From the NCBI GenBank assembly GCA_029987245.1, contig DALTWG010000017.1, positions 1 through 28,123 of the forward strand: DNA of 28,123 bases, in the 5' to 3' direction. The stretch's first letter is position 1, and each line of letters begins with the position of its first letter. Below are positions 14,706 through 21,730 of this stretch, piece by piece. Below the pieces are notes generated by a model that saw only the letters and a program-made list of their open reading frames with translations, was not told where the DNA came from and did no database searches. The position numbers and the translations under genes are program-made. Source of the stretch: Methanocorpusculum sp. GTDB lineage: Archaea > Halobacteriota > Methanomicrobia > Methanomicrobiales > Methanocorpusculaceae.

Positions 14706-15428
14706 ATGAAACTAATCCGGGCACCCACACTATCCCGTGCTCACGAGCTCATCATCAAATACATCCTGGAAAAAGGATACCTTGTGACCACGGAAAACGG
14801 CGAGGAAACCATAGAAACTGACGAAATATGTCTTTCAGTCGACACCCCGCTCGAATCTCCGATGGTATCAGCCAACTCGCGCTTTAAAGAAGCGTTCCTT
14901 GCAGAGTACGCGCACAATTTAATCTGCGGCTCAGACGCCGTCTTTGAATACGACTATCACGGAAGACTCTTTGACTGGGGATGCGGGCTTACGCTCGGCG
15001 GCGTTGAAATCCATCAGGACCAGATAAACTACATCATTGAAAAATTACAGGCAAACCCCGAATCGCGCCGCGCGGTTGCAGTAACCTGGTGTCCTCCGGT
15101 TGATGACGGACTAAAAGACTGCCCCTGTCTGCAGCTGGTGCAGTGCGTGGTGCGTGCCGGAAAACTTGACATGAAAGTAGTCTTCAGAAGCAATGACATG
15201 CTTTCTGCATCCGGCTCGAACATGTATGCGCTGGTGAAACTCCAGGAGTTCATCGCAGAAAAAGTCGGCGTGCCGGTCGGCAAATACGCCCACATCTCGC
15301 TGGTCCCGCACGTCTACTACAAGCGCGACGCGGCTGACATCCCGCCGTTCTGCAACAAAGGCGCGGAGTTTACGCCGTGCGCCGAGGTATGCAAAGCCTG
15401 CGGCGCCTGCGCAAAATCCCGCAGATAA
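14706..15428 (+). CDS. thyA: Archaeal-type thymidylate synthase with Cys-rich tail
   Basis: Thymidylate synthase methylates dUMP to dTMP. The 240-aa protein is shorter than bacterial ThyA and matches the archaeal form. The catalytic Cys is Cys141 in DCPCLQLVQ. The phosphate- and dUMP-binding segment FRSNDMLSASGSNMYAL contains Arg161 and Asn172. The folate-side region differs from bacterial ThyA, and methanogen enzymes may use tetrahydromethanopterin as the one-carbon donor (inference from the family). The last 25 residues carry Cys216, Cys225, Cys229, Cys232 and Cys235, in CAEVCKACGAC. This is an unusual cluster, possibly metal-binding. It shares a divergent promoter region with hpt. Confidence 0.88.
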   Translation: MKLIRAPTLSRAHELIIKYILEKGYLVTTENGEETIETDEICLSVDTPLESPMVSANSRFKEAFLAEYAHNLICGSDAVFEYDYHGRLFDWGCGLTLGGVEIHQDQINYIIEKLQANPESRRAVAVTWCPPVDDGLKDCPCLQLVQCVVRAGKLDMKVVFRSNDMLSASGSNMYALVKLQEFIAEKVGVPVGKYAHISLVPHVYYKRDAADIPPFCNKGAEFTPCAEVCKACGACAKSRR

Positions 15429-15436
15429 CCTTTTTT

Positions 15437-16066
15437 ATGCACATCCTCGGCCGCTGGGTTCTCTGCTTTATTGGCGTCTTCACAATGGGCTTTGGCATCG
15501 CCTTATCCATCAGGGCGGGTCTTGGCATCTCGCCGATTTCCTGTCTGCCCTATGTGTTAAATCAGTGGCTCGGTATTTCCGTCGGGACAATGACCTTTGC
15601 CGTCAACATTATCTTTGTAGCGCTCCAGATTGCCATTCTCAGGAAAAACTATCCGATATACCAGCTGCTTCAGCTGCCGCTGCTTTTTGTATTCAGCGCG
15701 GCAATAGACTTCTCGCTGTGGCTTCTTTCCGGTGCGGTAACGGATTTGTATCTGCTGCAGTTTTGCATGATGCTTCTTTCCTGCTTTATCATCGCACTCG
15801 GGATTTTTTTCATGCTGAAAGCGGAGCTTTTGATGATGCCCGGCGATGCGCTGGTGCGTGCGATTGCGGTTGTGTCGCAAAAAGAGTTTGGCAAAGTCAA
15901 AGTCATTTTCGACTGTACGCTGGTTGCAGTTGCCGCCGTAACGTCGCTTTGCGCGCTGCAGTGTATTGTCGGCATTCGCGAAGGTTCGCTTGCCGCGGCG
16001 CTCTTAGTCGGGACAATTGCACGCCTCCTGATGAAGATAAGCCGGCGCGGGGCGCCGACGGATTAG
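15437..16066 (+). CDS. YczE/YitT-like integral membrane protein (DUF6198 type)
   Basis: The start at 15437 (MHILGRWVLC) is chosen over 15377, because the longer frame overlaps the end of thyA out of frame. The 209-aa protein has about five membrane segments and the pattern GFGIALSIRAGLGISPISCLPYV. That glycine/proline-rich signature near the N-terminus is seen in the YczE/YyaS family. A second copy-like region (GIFFMLKAELLMMPGDALVRAI) lies in the second half, suggesting internal duplication. The function of this family is not established. It lies 8 bases after thyA and is probably cotranscribed with it. The next gene has its own TATA box. Confidence 0.75.
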   Translation: MHILGRWVLCFIGVFTMGFGIALSIRAGLGISPISCLPYVLNQWLGISVGTMTFAVNIIFVALQIAILRKNYPIYQLLQLPLLFVFSAAIDFSLWLLSGAVTDLYLLQFCMMLLSCFIIALGIFFMLKAELLMMPGDALVRAIAVVSQKEFGKVKVIFDCTLVAVAAVTSLCALQCIVGIREGSLAAALLVGTIARLLMKISRRGAPTD

Positions 16067-16075
16067 TATATTTTA
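16067..16075 (+). promoter_or_regulatory. TATA box for the FecCD-type permease operon
   Basis: TATATTTTA lies about 32 bases upstream of the permease ATG at 16106. A second A/T stretch (ACAAATATATTT, about 16088-16099) is closer to the start and less well placed. No Fur- or DtxR-like palindrome was recognised. Confidence 0.45.
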
Positions 16076-16105
16076 TTTTATCTTAATACAAATATATTTC
16101 ATCAA

Positions 16106-17053
16106 ATGCTCAGGCACCCGGCTCTTCTCATCCCCGCGCTCTTCGCAGCCCTTCTTGCAAGCGTTGTGATTTCCGTCTGTATAGGCGTTACCGGATTTGA
16201 TTTACTTACGCTGGACGGCGAAACCATGCACAAAATTCTCTTTGACATACGGCTTCCGCGGGTTCTCGGCGCCTGCCTGGTGGGGCTCGGGCTTGCTGCA
16301 GCAGGATGTGCCATGCAGGGACTTTTCCGCAATCCGATGGCAGACCCTTATATTCTCGGAACCTCTGCGGGGGGCTCGCTTGGCGCCGCATGTGCAATCG
16401 CCTTTTTCGGCGGGATGTTTCTTCCGGCCTTCGCCTTTATCGGCTCTCTGATATCCACCACTCTCGTTTACGTCATCTCAAAGCGTAACGGCCGCATGTC
16501 GGTTGAAACCGTTTTATTATCCGGCGTTGCCATATCACTGTTTCTTTCCGCGCTGCTTTCCTTCATCATGTATATGTCGGGCAACAGTCTGCAGAAAATC
16601 ATGTTCTGGACCATGGGAGGCCTCTGGAATATGTCCTGGAGTCAGGTCATGACCGGACTTCTTATCTTAATCGGCTGCGCGGTGCTGTTTTTCTTCTCCC
16701 GCGACCTCAATATCTTAACGCTTGGCGAAGAGGACGCGATTCATCTTGGCGTCAATACCGAATGGCTGAAAAAAATCCTGCTGTTTGTCTCTGCGTTCAT
16801 CACGGCGATTGCCGTCTCCATTTCCGGCTGCATCGGATTTGTGGGGCTGATTATCCCTCATATTATGCGGACGGTGACCGGCCCCAATCACCGGATTTTA
16901 CTTCCTGCATCCATGCTTGCCGGCGCTCTTCTTATGATTTGGGCAGATACTGTTGCACGCACGCTGCCGACTGAAATTCCTGTCGGCATTATCACCGCAT
17001 TTTTAGGCGCGCCGTTCTTTATTTACCTGCTGCGCCGGAGGACGAAGATATGA
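16106..17053 (+). CDS. FecCD/BtuC-type ABC transporter permease
   Basis: This 315-aa protein has eight to ten membrane segments and belongs to the family that imports cobalamin, iron-siderophores or haem. Family motifs are DIRLPRVLGACLVGLGLAAAG, MQGLFRNPMADPYILGTSAGG, the ISGCIGFVGLIIPHIMR coupling-helix region, and PTEIPVGIITAFLGAPFFIYLL at the end. It overlaps the ATPase gene by 4 bases (ATGA). The substrate cannot be told from the permease alone. Methanogens need both cobalt corrinoids and iron, so either is plausible. No periplasmic binding protein gene lies next to it. Confidence 0.9.
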   Translation: MLRHPALLIPALFAALLASVVISVCIGVTGFDLLTLDGETMHKILFDIRLPRVLGACLVGLGLAAAGCAMQGLFRNPMADPYILGTSAGGSLGAACAIAFFGGMFLPAFAFIGSLISTTLVYVISKRNGRMSVETVLLSGVAISLFLSALLSFIMYMSGNSLQKIMFWTMGGLWNMSWSQVMTGLLILIGCAVLFFFSRDLNILTLGEEDAIHLGVNTEWLKKILLFVSAFITAIAVSISGCIGFVGLIIPHIMRTVTGPNHRILLPASMLAGALLMIWADTVARTLPTEIPVGIITAFLGAPFFIYLLRRRTKI

Positions 17054-18270
17054 GCGAAGATGTTCTTGAGGTCCGGGATATCTCGGTTTCCTACGGCGAC
17101 GTGCCAGTTATCGAAAACTTGAGCCTTGCCGTAAAGCAGGGGAGTTTTGTCGGGATTTTAGGTCCGAACGGCTGCGGAAAAACCACGCTTCTGCGTACTA
17201 TGTCGCGGATTTTAAAGCCCGCCGCCGGACAAATCCGGATTAAGGGGCAGGATATTGCCTATTATGAATCCCGCAGTTTTGCAAAACTTCTCGGCTGCGT
17301 CAGTCAGGAAACCGGCGTTGCCTTTTCCTTTTCCGTGCGGGATGTTGTAATGATGGGGCGCCATCCGTACATCGGGCGGATGGCATCCCCTTCCCGCAAA
17401 GATTTCGCCGCTGTCGACAAGGCAATGGAAATCTGCAATGTGAATCACTTAAAGGACCGGTTTGTGACGGAAATCTCCGGCGGGGAGCGTCAGCGTGTCT
17501 TAATCGCCAGAAGCTTAGCGCAGAATCCGGAAATCCTTCTTCTCGACGAGCCCACATCGCATCTTGATATTAATCATCAGATTGATATTTTGTCCATGAT
17601 TCAGTCGCTTACGCCGAAAATTACGGTTATCGGCGTGCTGCATGACTTAAATATCGCCTCCTATTTCTGCGACACGATTGTTTTGATGAAGAAGGGAAAA
17701 ATTGTTGCGGTGGGCACACCTCAGGAGGTTTTGACAAGTGAGTTAATCAGAGAGGTTTTCTCGATTAAAATGATAGTTTCCGCTCATCCGGTTACGGGCA
17801 AGCCGTATCTTATTCCCGAATACGGCTGCTTTGCAAAACCGGATTCGCGTAAAATCCATGTTATTTCCGGAGGGGGCTCGGGAACGGATGTCTTTTACAG
17901 TCTGTGCATGCGGGGATTTTCTGTTACCGCCGGAGTTCTTGCGGCAAATGACTCGGATTTTGAATCGGCCCGTACACTTGGAATTGACACCGTCGTCGAA
18001 GAGCCGTTTGCAAAGGTTTCTGTTGAAGCGGCAAAACACGCCGCATCGCTTGCGCGTGAGGCGGATGTGGTCGTGGTTACCCCGATGCTTGTCGGCGAAG
18101 GCAACCTTGCCAATCTTGAAATTTTAGAAGGTCTTGGGAAAAAGGTGTACTTTATCGGGGAAATTGAGGATTTTACCGGCGGATTTGCCGCGGCGATACG
18201 GGACAATCTGACTGCAGCAGGGGCGGTGTGTGTCGAAAATACGGCGGAGTTATTAAAAAAATTAGTCTGA
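17050..18270 (+). CDS. ABC transporter ATPase (BtuD/FhuC-type) with extra C-terminal domain
   Basis: The 406-aa protein energises import through the overlapping permease. The nucleotide-binding domain (about 1-255) shows Walker A GPNGCGKTT, the Q-loop region, the signature ISGGERQRVLIARSLAQNPE, Walker B ILLLDEPTSHLD and the switch HDLN. A further domain (about 270-406), not present in the usual 250-aa ATPases, begins IHVISGGGSGTDVFYSLCMRG and contains GVLAANDSDFESARTLGID and VVVTPMLVGEGN. It looks like a Rossmann-type or ligand-sensing fold. Archaeal relatives with such tails exist, to my recollection, but the role of the tail is unknown. The 3' end overlaps the convergent cofH by 9 bases. 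Confidence 0.9.
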   Translation: MSEDVLEVRDISVSYGDVPVIENLSLAVKQGSFVGILGPNGCGKTTLLRTMSRILKPAAGQIRIKGQDIAYYESRSFAKLLGCVSQETGVAFSFSVRDVVMMGRHPYIGRMASPSRKDFAAVDKAMEICNVNHLKDRFVTEISGGERQRVLIARSLAQNPEILLLDEPTSHLDINHQIDILSMIQSLTPKITVIGVLHDLNIASYFCDTIVLMKKGKIVAVGTPQEVLTSELIREVFSIKMIVSAHPVTGKPYLIPEYGCFAKPDSRKIHVISGGGSGTDVFYSLCMRGFSVTAGVLAANDSDFESARTLGIDTVVEEPFAKVSVEAAKHAASLAREADVVVVTPMLVGEGNLANLEILEGLGKKVYFIGEIEDFTGGFAAAIRDNLTAAGAVCVENTAELLKKLV

Positions 18271-19359
18271 GCCCGCTACTTTGTTATACAGCGTATCGCG
18301 CTGAACCAGCCGGCGCCCGATGTCTTCGCACATCATGCCCATTTCTTCCGGGCTGAAATAATCCGCATCTTCGCCGGCGCCCGCCTCGCGCGAAAGCGAA
18401 TCCACAAACATCGTGCCCCCGACGTCGTTTCCGCCCGCTGCAAGACAGAGCTGGGTCATCTTCTGGCCGATTTTCGACCAGGGCACCTGGATATTTCTGA
18501 TGTTGTCTAAAAAGAGCCGCGATACGGCGATTAAAAGAATATCTTCGCGGCCGAAGGCGTCATGCGTTACCTTCCCCGAGGTGCCCAGCGGCGTATTTTT
18601 GTGCAGGAAGGCTAAGGGCACCAGTTCGGAAAAAACCCCGCAGTCGTCCTGGATTTCGCGAATGATGGCAAGATGGCGCGCTCTTTCAGATACCGTTTCC
18701 ACCGAGCCGTACATAATCGTCGATGTCGCTTTGAACCCGACGGCGCCAGCCTCGCGGATAATTCTGCACCAGTCGGCCGACTGGAGCTTTTTGCTGCAGA
18801 TAATGCGACGCACACGGTCAACCAAAATCTCCGCTGCGGTGCCCTGAACGGAGTTTAAGCCCGCGTCTTTTAAGGCGCGCAAGGCTTCAAGCGTGGACAC
18901 GCCTGAGCGCGCCGCCGCATATAAAATCTCGTCCGGACTGCAGCCGTGCACATGAATGCCCGGAATCTCCTCGTGGAACGCCCGGATTATACTAATATAC
19001 GAATCCAGATTGAAATCCGGGTGAATTCCTGCAAGATAACAGACCTCGGTCACTTTTTTATCCAGCGCCTCGCGGCACCGGGCGCGAAACTCCGCATCAG
19101 ATAAGAAATACGCGCCATCTTCATCCGGACGGCGGCCGAAAGCGCAGAGGGCACAGCGGTTTTTGCAGATATTTGTCAGGTGAATATTCATATTTCGGAC
19201 ATACGTAACATCGCCGCCTGCGCGCTTTTCGCGCAAAATATCGGCCGCCTCAGCGATTTTCCAGACATCGCGCCCGCGGGCGTCGAGCAGGATGGCGGCT
19301 TGTTCCTCGCTCATCCGCGCGCCGCCGAGCGTGTTTTCAAGAATTTCGGATATGTTCAT
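18262..19359 (-). CDS. cofH: FO synthase subunit 2 (radical SAM CofH)
   Basis: CofH joins 4-hydroxyphenyl derived from tyrosine to 5-amino-6-ribitylaminouracil, on the way to the F420 chromophore FO. The radical SAM cluster ligands are Cys65, Cys69 and Cys72 in NICKNRCALCAFGR. The CofH/MqnC-like segment HVHGCSPDEILY and GSVETVSERA, with LVPLAFLHKNTPL, support CofH rather than CofG. MqnC is an alternative in the same superfamily but fits a menaquinone-making bacterium, not this genome. From the ATG at 19359 it has 365 residues. The longer frame from 19491 reads back into the signal peptidase gene. It overlaps that gene by ATGA. The partner CofG is not in the window. Confidence 0.9.
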   Translation of the reverse strand: MNISEILENTLGGARMSEEQAAILLDARGRDVWKIAEAADILREKRAGGDVTYVRNMNIHLTNICKNRCALCAFGRRPDEDGAYFLSDAEFRARCREALDKKVTEVCYLAGIHPDFNLDSYISIIRAFHEEIPGIHVHGCSPDEILYAAARSGVSTLEALRALKDAGLNSVQGTAAEILVDRVRRIICSKKLQSADWCRIIREAGAVGFKATSTIMYGSVETVSERARHLAIIREIQDDCGVFSELVPLAFLHKNTPLGTSGKVTHDAFGREDILLIAVSRLFLDNIRNIQVPWSKIGQKMTQLCLAAGGNDVGGTMFVDSLSREAGAGEDADYFSPEEMGMMCEDIGRRLVQRDTLYNKVAGSD

Positions 19360-20018
19360 TTCCTGCCCCTGACGCGTGAAACAATCTCCATTACCACGAT
19401 AATGCCGATTACAATGAGAATACAGGGAATAATATGCAACGGGACCCATCCAATTAACGGAATCGCAAACAGCGCCTTGCCCACAATCCATTCCTCTTTT
19501 ACCGGCTGCATACGGCCGTATGCTTTAAAGACCCCGTTCTGGTCATACTCCTTGTTCGTGACCGGATTATCTCCTTTGGTTATAACACCGGCGTGAGCAG
19601 CATCGCCGGTAAAGCCCATTTCAAGCGCTTCTTCGGCGGTTATTTTCTTGATAGCCCGATGAATAATCGGCGTAACCCCGTCGGTGCCGTTTGGCTTATA
19701 TACAATCACATCGCCGTATCCATTGAAAACCTGCCCGGAATCCGCAGCGATTGCCTCTTCCTGCGTCTGCCAGCCGCCGAAGCGGTTTTCCTCGGTGACG
19801 AATACAAGCGCATAGGTCATGATATTTGGCTCCATGCTGCCTGACTCTACCGCGATTAACGCAGGCCATGTGCCTGAAACAGCAAAAAGCACTATCCCGA
19901 TAACCGCCACAACACCGATGACGATGAGAATTTCTTTCAGAAAGGATTTTGCGCCCTCTTTTTTCTCTTCCGCTTCTTTTTTACCGGTTTTTACCCCGGT
20001 GCTTTTTTTTGCAGCCAT
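19356..20018 (-). CDS. Signal peptidase I, archaeal/ER type (S26B)
   Basis: This enzyme removes signal peptides from secreted proteins at the outer face of the membrane. The 220-aa protein has a basic, charged N-terminus (about 1-25), one membrane segment (about 28-50), and a second at the C-terminus (about 193-213). The nucleophile is Ser61 in VESGSMEPN. The general base is His120 in PIIHRAI, as in the ER form, where bacterial enzymes have Lys. Asp150 lies in TKGDNP. It lies 35 bases downstream of the cis-prenyltransferase-like gene, and its stop overlaps the cofH start. The pairing with cofH has no obvious functional logic, so cotranscription may be incidental. The adhesin at the right end of the window is a plausible client. 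Confidence 0.9.
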   Translation of the reverse strand: MAAKKSTGVKTGKKEAEEKKEGAKSFLKEILIVIGVVAVIGIVLFAVSGTWPALIAVESGSMEPNIMTYALVFVTEENRFGGWQTQEEAIAADSGQVFNGYGDVIVYKPNGTDGVTPIIHRAIKKITAEEALEMGFTGDAAHAGVITKGDNPVTNKEYDQNGVFKAYGRMQPVKEEWIVGKALFAIPLIGWVPLHIIPCILIVIGIIVVMEIVSRVRGRK

Positions 20019-20053
20019 ATTGTTACCTACCTGTTTGATGCGATATCATTAAA

Positions 20054-20650
20054 TTATTTTCCAAACCGGCGTGTGCGCGATTCAAAGTCCCGCAGTGCGC
20101 GCAGGAAATCCACTCTCCTGAACCTCTCCCAGTTTATGTCGGTAAAGAGCAGTTCAGAGTATACCGACTGCCAGATAAGAAAATCCGTTAAATGGCTTTT
20201 TCCCGTCTTAATGACAAAATCCGGGTTTACCTGATAGGAAAGATGCGATTCAATAACCGATTCATCGATTTTTTCCGGCTCAATGTTTTCCTTTGCGATT
20301 TTTACAATCGCATCGCATATTTCATCTGTGCCGCATTTGCCGATGACAATCAGAACTTTCTGCGCGCCGCGCCCGAGCACGTTTTCCCCGTTTGGGGAAC
20401 TTAGAGTCACCTCAACATTTTCGGGGAATGCGTCAGCTTTTTTTGGGATGCTGATTTTTTCAGGTGAGGATGAACTTATGTGGAAGATAATTCTTGCGAT
20501 TTTAGGCAATCCGGTTACCCAGGACACGATTTCGTACAGTTTCTCCGGGGCTTCCTCCATGTCTTTTTCATCAAGCATGAAGCATATTTCCTTTGGAAAC
20601 GTCTTCAAATCCCTGACAATGGAGTGTTCATATATTTTATAGTGCAGCAT
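20054..20650 (-). CDS. Diverged cis-prenyltransferase-like protein (UppS family, NgBR-like)
   Basis: The C-terminal third matches undecaprenyl/dehydrodolichyl diphosphate synthases: PDFVIKTGKSHLTDFLIWQ, SVYSELLFTDINWERF, then DFLRALRDFESRTRRFG. The family RxG element (RFG) is at the extreme C-terminus. The N-terminal catalytic motif HIAIIMDGNRRWA is missing. In its place stands PKEICFMLDEKD, and the protein is short (198 aa). Loss of the catalytic Asp with retained C-terminus is what non-catalytic subunits of heteromeric cis-prenyltransferases (Nus1/NgBR) look like. A heteromeric enzyme has been reported from Methanosarcina, as I recall. I infer a regulatory/partner subunit for lipid-carrier synthesis in protein N-glycosylation. 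The active partner is not in the window. Confidence 0.75.
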   Translation of the reverse strand: MLHYKIYEHSIVRDLKTFPKEICFMLDEKDMEEAPEKLYEIVSWVTGLPKIARIIFHISSSSPEKISIPKKADAFPENVEVTLSSPNGENVLGRGAQKVLIVIGKCGTDEICDAIVKIAKENIEPEKIDESVIESHLSYQVNPDFVIKTGKSHLTDFLIWQSVYSELLFTDINWERFRRVDFLRALRDFESRTRRFGK

Positions 20651-20691
20651 GTTGTTACTGTATAATTTACCTCCCTACATATATGAATTAA

Positions 20692-20704
20692 ACGCATGAT
20701 GCGT
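20692..20704. promoter_or_regulatory. Palindrome between two divergent TATA boxes
   Basis: ACGCAT-G-ATGCGT is a perfect 6-bp inverted repeat around one base. It lies between a minus-strand box (TTCATATATGTA, about 20686-20675) for the cis-prenyltransferase-like operon and a plus-strand box (CTATTTATT, about 20707-20715) for the DUF2551 operon. It is placed where a dimeric regulator could control both. The site is short, so chance cannot be excluded. Confidence 0.35.
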
Positions 20705-20738
20705 CATCTATTTATTGTTTGAAAACAGACATACACAT

Positions 20739-21053
20739 ATGTTATCCCCATCAGATTTAACGAAAGAGATAGAGACCCGGCTGAAAAACTATCTCTCGCG
20801 CGACAAATCCGGGATTCGAAAAGCCCTGCTTTCTCTGATTGTAAAAATCGGGACCGTGACAGTCGCCCAGCTGCATGAAGCGCTTTCCAAAACCTTTGAC
20901 GTCACCTATCAGTCAGTTGCTTCCATGGTGGGTATTATTTCCTCGAGATTCGGTATTCTTTCGCAGATTAAGGAACGGGACGCAGACCTTGCAACATACA
21001 AACTCAAAGCCCAGTATGCTGCAGTTGTTGAGCGCGTCATTTCGGCAGTATAA
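20739..21053 (+). CDS. DUF2551 winged-helix-like protein
   Basis: From the ATG at 20739 (MLSPSDLTKEI) the protein has 104 residues. The upstream ATG at 20715 would overlap the TATA box, which is about 28 bases before 20739, so a leaderless start at 20739 is preferred. It is helical with the segment GTVTVAQLHEALSKTFDVTYQSVASMVGIISSRFGIL, which has helix-turn-helix character. DUF2551 is a family confined to methanogenic and related archaea and probably binds nucleic acid, but its role is unknown. It is the first gene of a six-gene run that ends with the aldo/keto reductase. TAATG joins it to the next gene, with one base shared. Confidence 0.8.
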   Translation: MLSPSDLTKEIETRLKNYLSRDKSGIRKALLSLIVKIGTVTVAQLHEALSKTFDVTYQSVASMVGIISSRFGILSQIKERDADLATYKLKAQYAAVVERVISAV

Positions 21054-21322
21054 TGACAGGACCGCAAGCCTTTGCCCAAATTCCCGTTTCGCAGGAGGTA
21101 ATCGATTATATGGACGAGCGAGGCGGGGATTTCAGAATAAGTACCACCTGCAGCGGTCCTGTTCTGATGCCGACGCGCGTAAAACCGGCGAAGTCCTCTG
21201 ACATAGCGATACGCGCCGGAGAACATATCATCTTTATTTCGCGCTATCAGATTTCGTGGATTGAGGAAATCACGATGGATCTGGTGCCGCGCTTTTCCTT
21301 CGAAGGAGAACATGAGTTTTGA
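21053..21322 (+). CDS. Conserved-looking small hypothetical protein (89 aa)
   Basis: I do not recognise this family. The protein has 89 residues, one Cys (ISTTCSGPV, near residue 33), a basic turn (MPTRVKPAKSSD), and beta-rich segments such as AIRAGEHIIFISRYQISWIEEI. It could form a small beta-barrel. Both ends overlap neighbours: the start shares one base with the DUF2551 stop, and the stop lies 11 bases inside the archease gene. Such packing between DUF2551 and archease/RtcB suggests it is expressed with the RNA-ligation genes. A role in RNA handling is inference from position only. Confidence 0.75.
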   Translation: MTGPQAFAQIPVSQEVIDYMDERGGDFRISTTCSGPVLMPTRVKPAKSSDIAIRAGEHIIFISRYQISWIEEITMDLVPRFSFEGEHEF

Positions 21323-21725
21323 AGAGCTGGAGCATACGGCTGACATCCGTATGAAAATTACCGCACCGGATTTTGCCGGGCTGTTTGCGGAATCCGGGTT
21401 TGCGCTTTCCAAAACACTCTACGGCGATTATCCGGCAGAGGCGCCTTCGGTCGAATTTGCAATAGAGGCAAAAGGCCTTGACCGCGAGGAGCTTTTGGTT
21501 AATTTCCTCTCGGAACTGCTGTTTTTAACCGAAACCGAATATCTTGTTCCGATGGATTTTTCGCTTACTGTTGTAGAAAACACTGTTTCCGGCACGGTTC
21601 GCGGGGTTTTGTTTGACCGCGCAAAACACGCCGGAGGAATCGGGGTAAAAGGAATTTCCTATTACGGGCTGGAGCTCTGTGAATTCTCTGCCGGCGCGGA
21701 ACTGATAATTCTATTTGATATCTGA
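21312..21725 (+). CDS. Archease
   Basis: Archease activates the RNA ligase RtcB by helping its guanylylation and turnover. The 137-aa protein starts at 21312 (MSFEELEHTADI); the longer frame from 21261 lies inside the preceding gene. Family features are EHTADIR at residues 7-13, with acidic metal-binding positions, GVKGISYYGLEL, and the acidic C-terminus LFDI. Tyr replaces the more common His in the usual KAVTYH stretch, so this is a small variation to note. It lies 5 bases upstream of rtcB, the classic pairing. Overlap with the previous gene suggests translational coupling. Confidence 0.92.
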   Translation: MSFEELEHTADIRMKITAPDFAGLFAESGFALSKTLYGDYPAEAPSVEFAIEAKGLDREELLVNFLSELLFLTETEYLVPMDFSLTVVENTVSGTVRGVLFDRAKHAGGIGVKGISYYGLELCEFSAGAELIILFDI

Positions 21726-21730
21726 TACTT

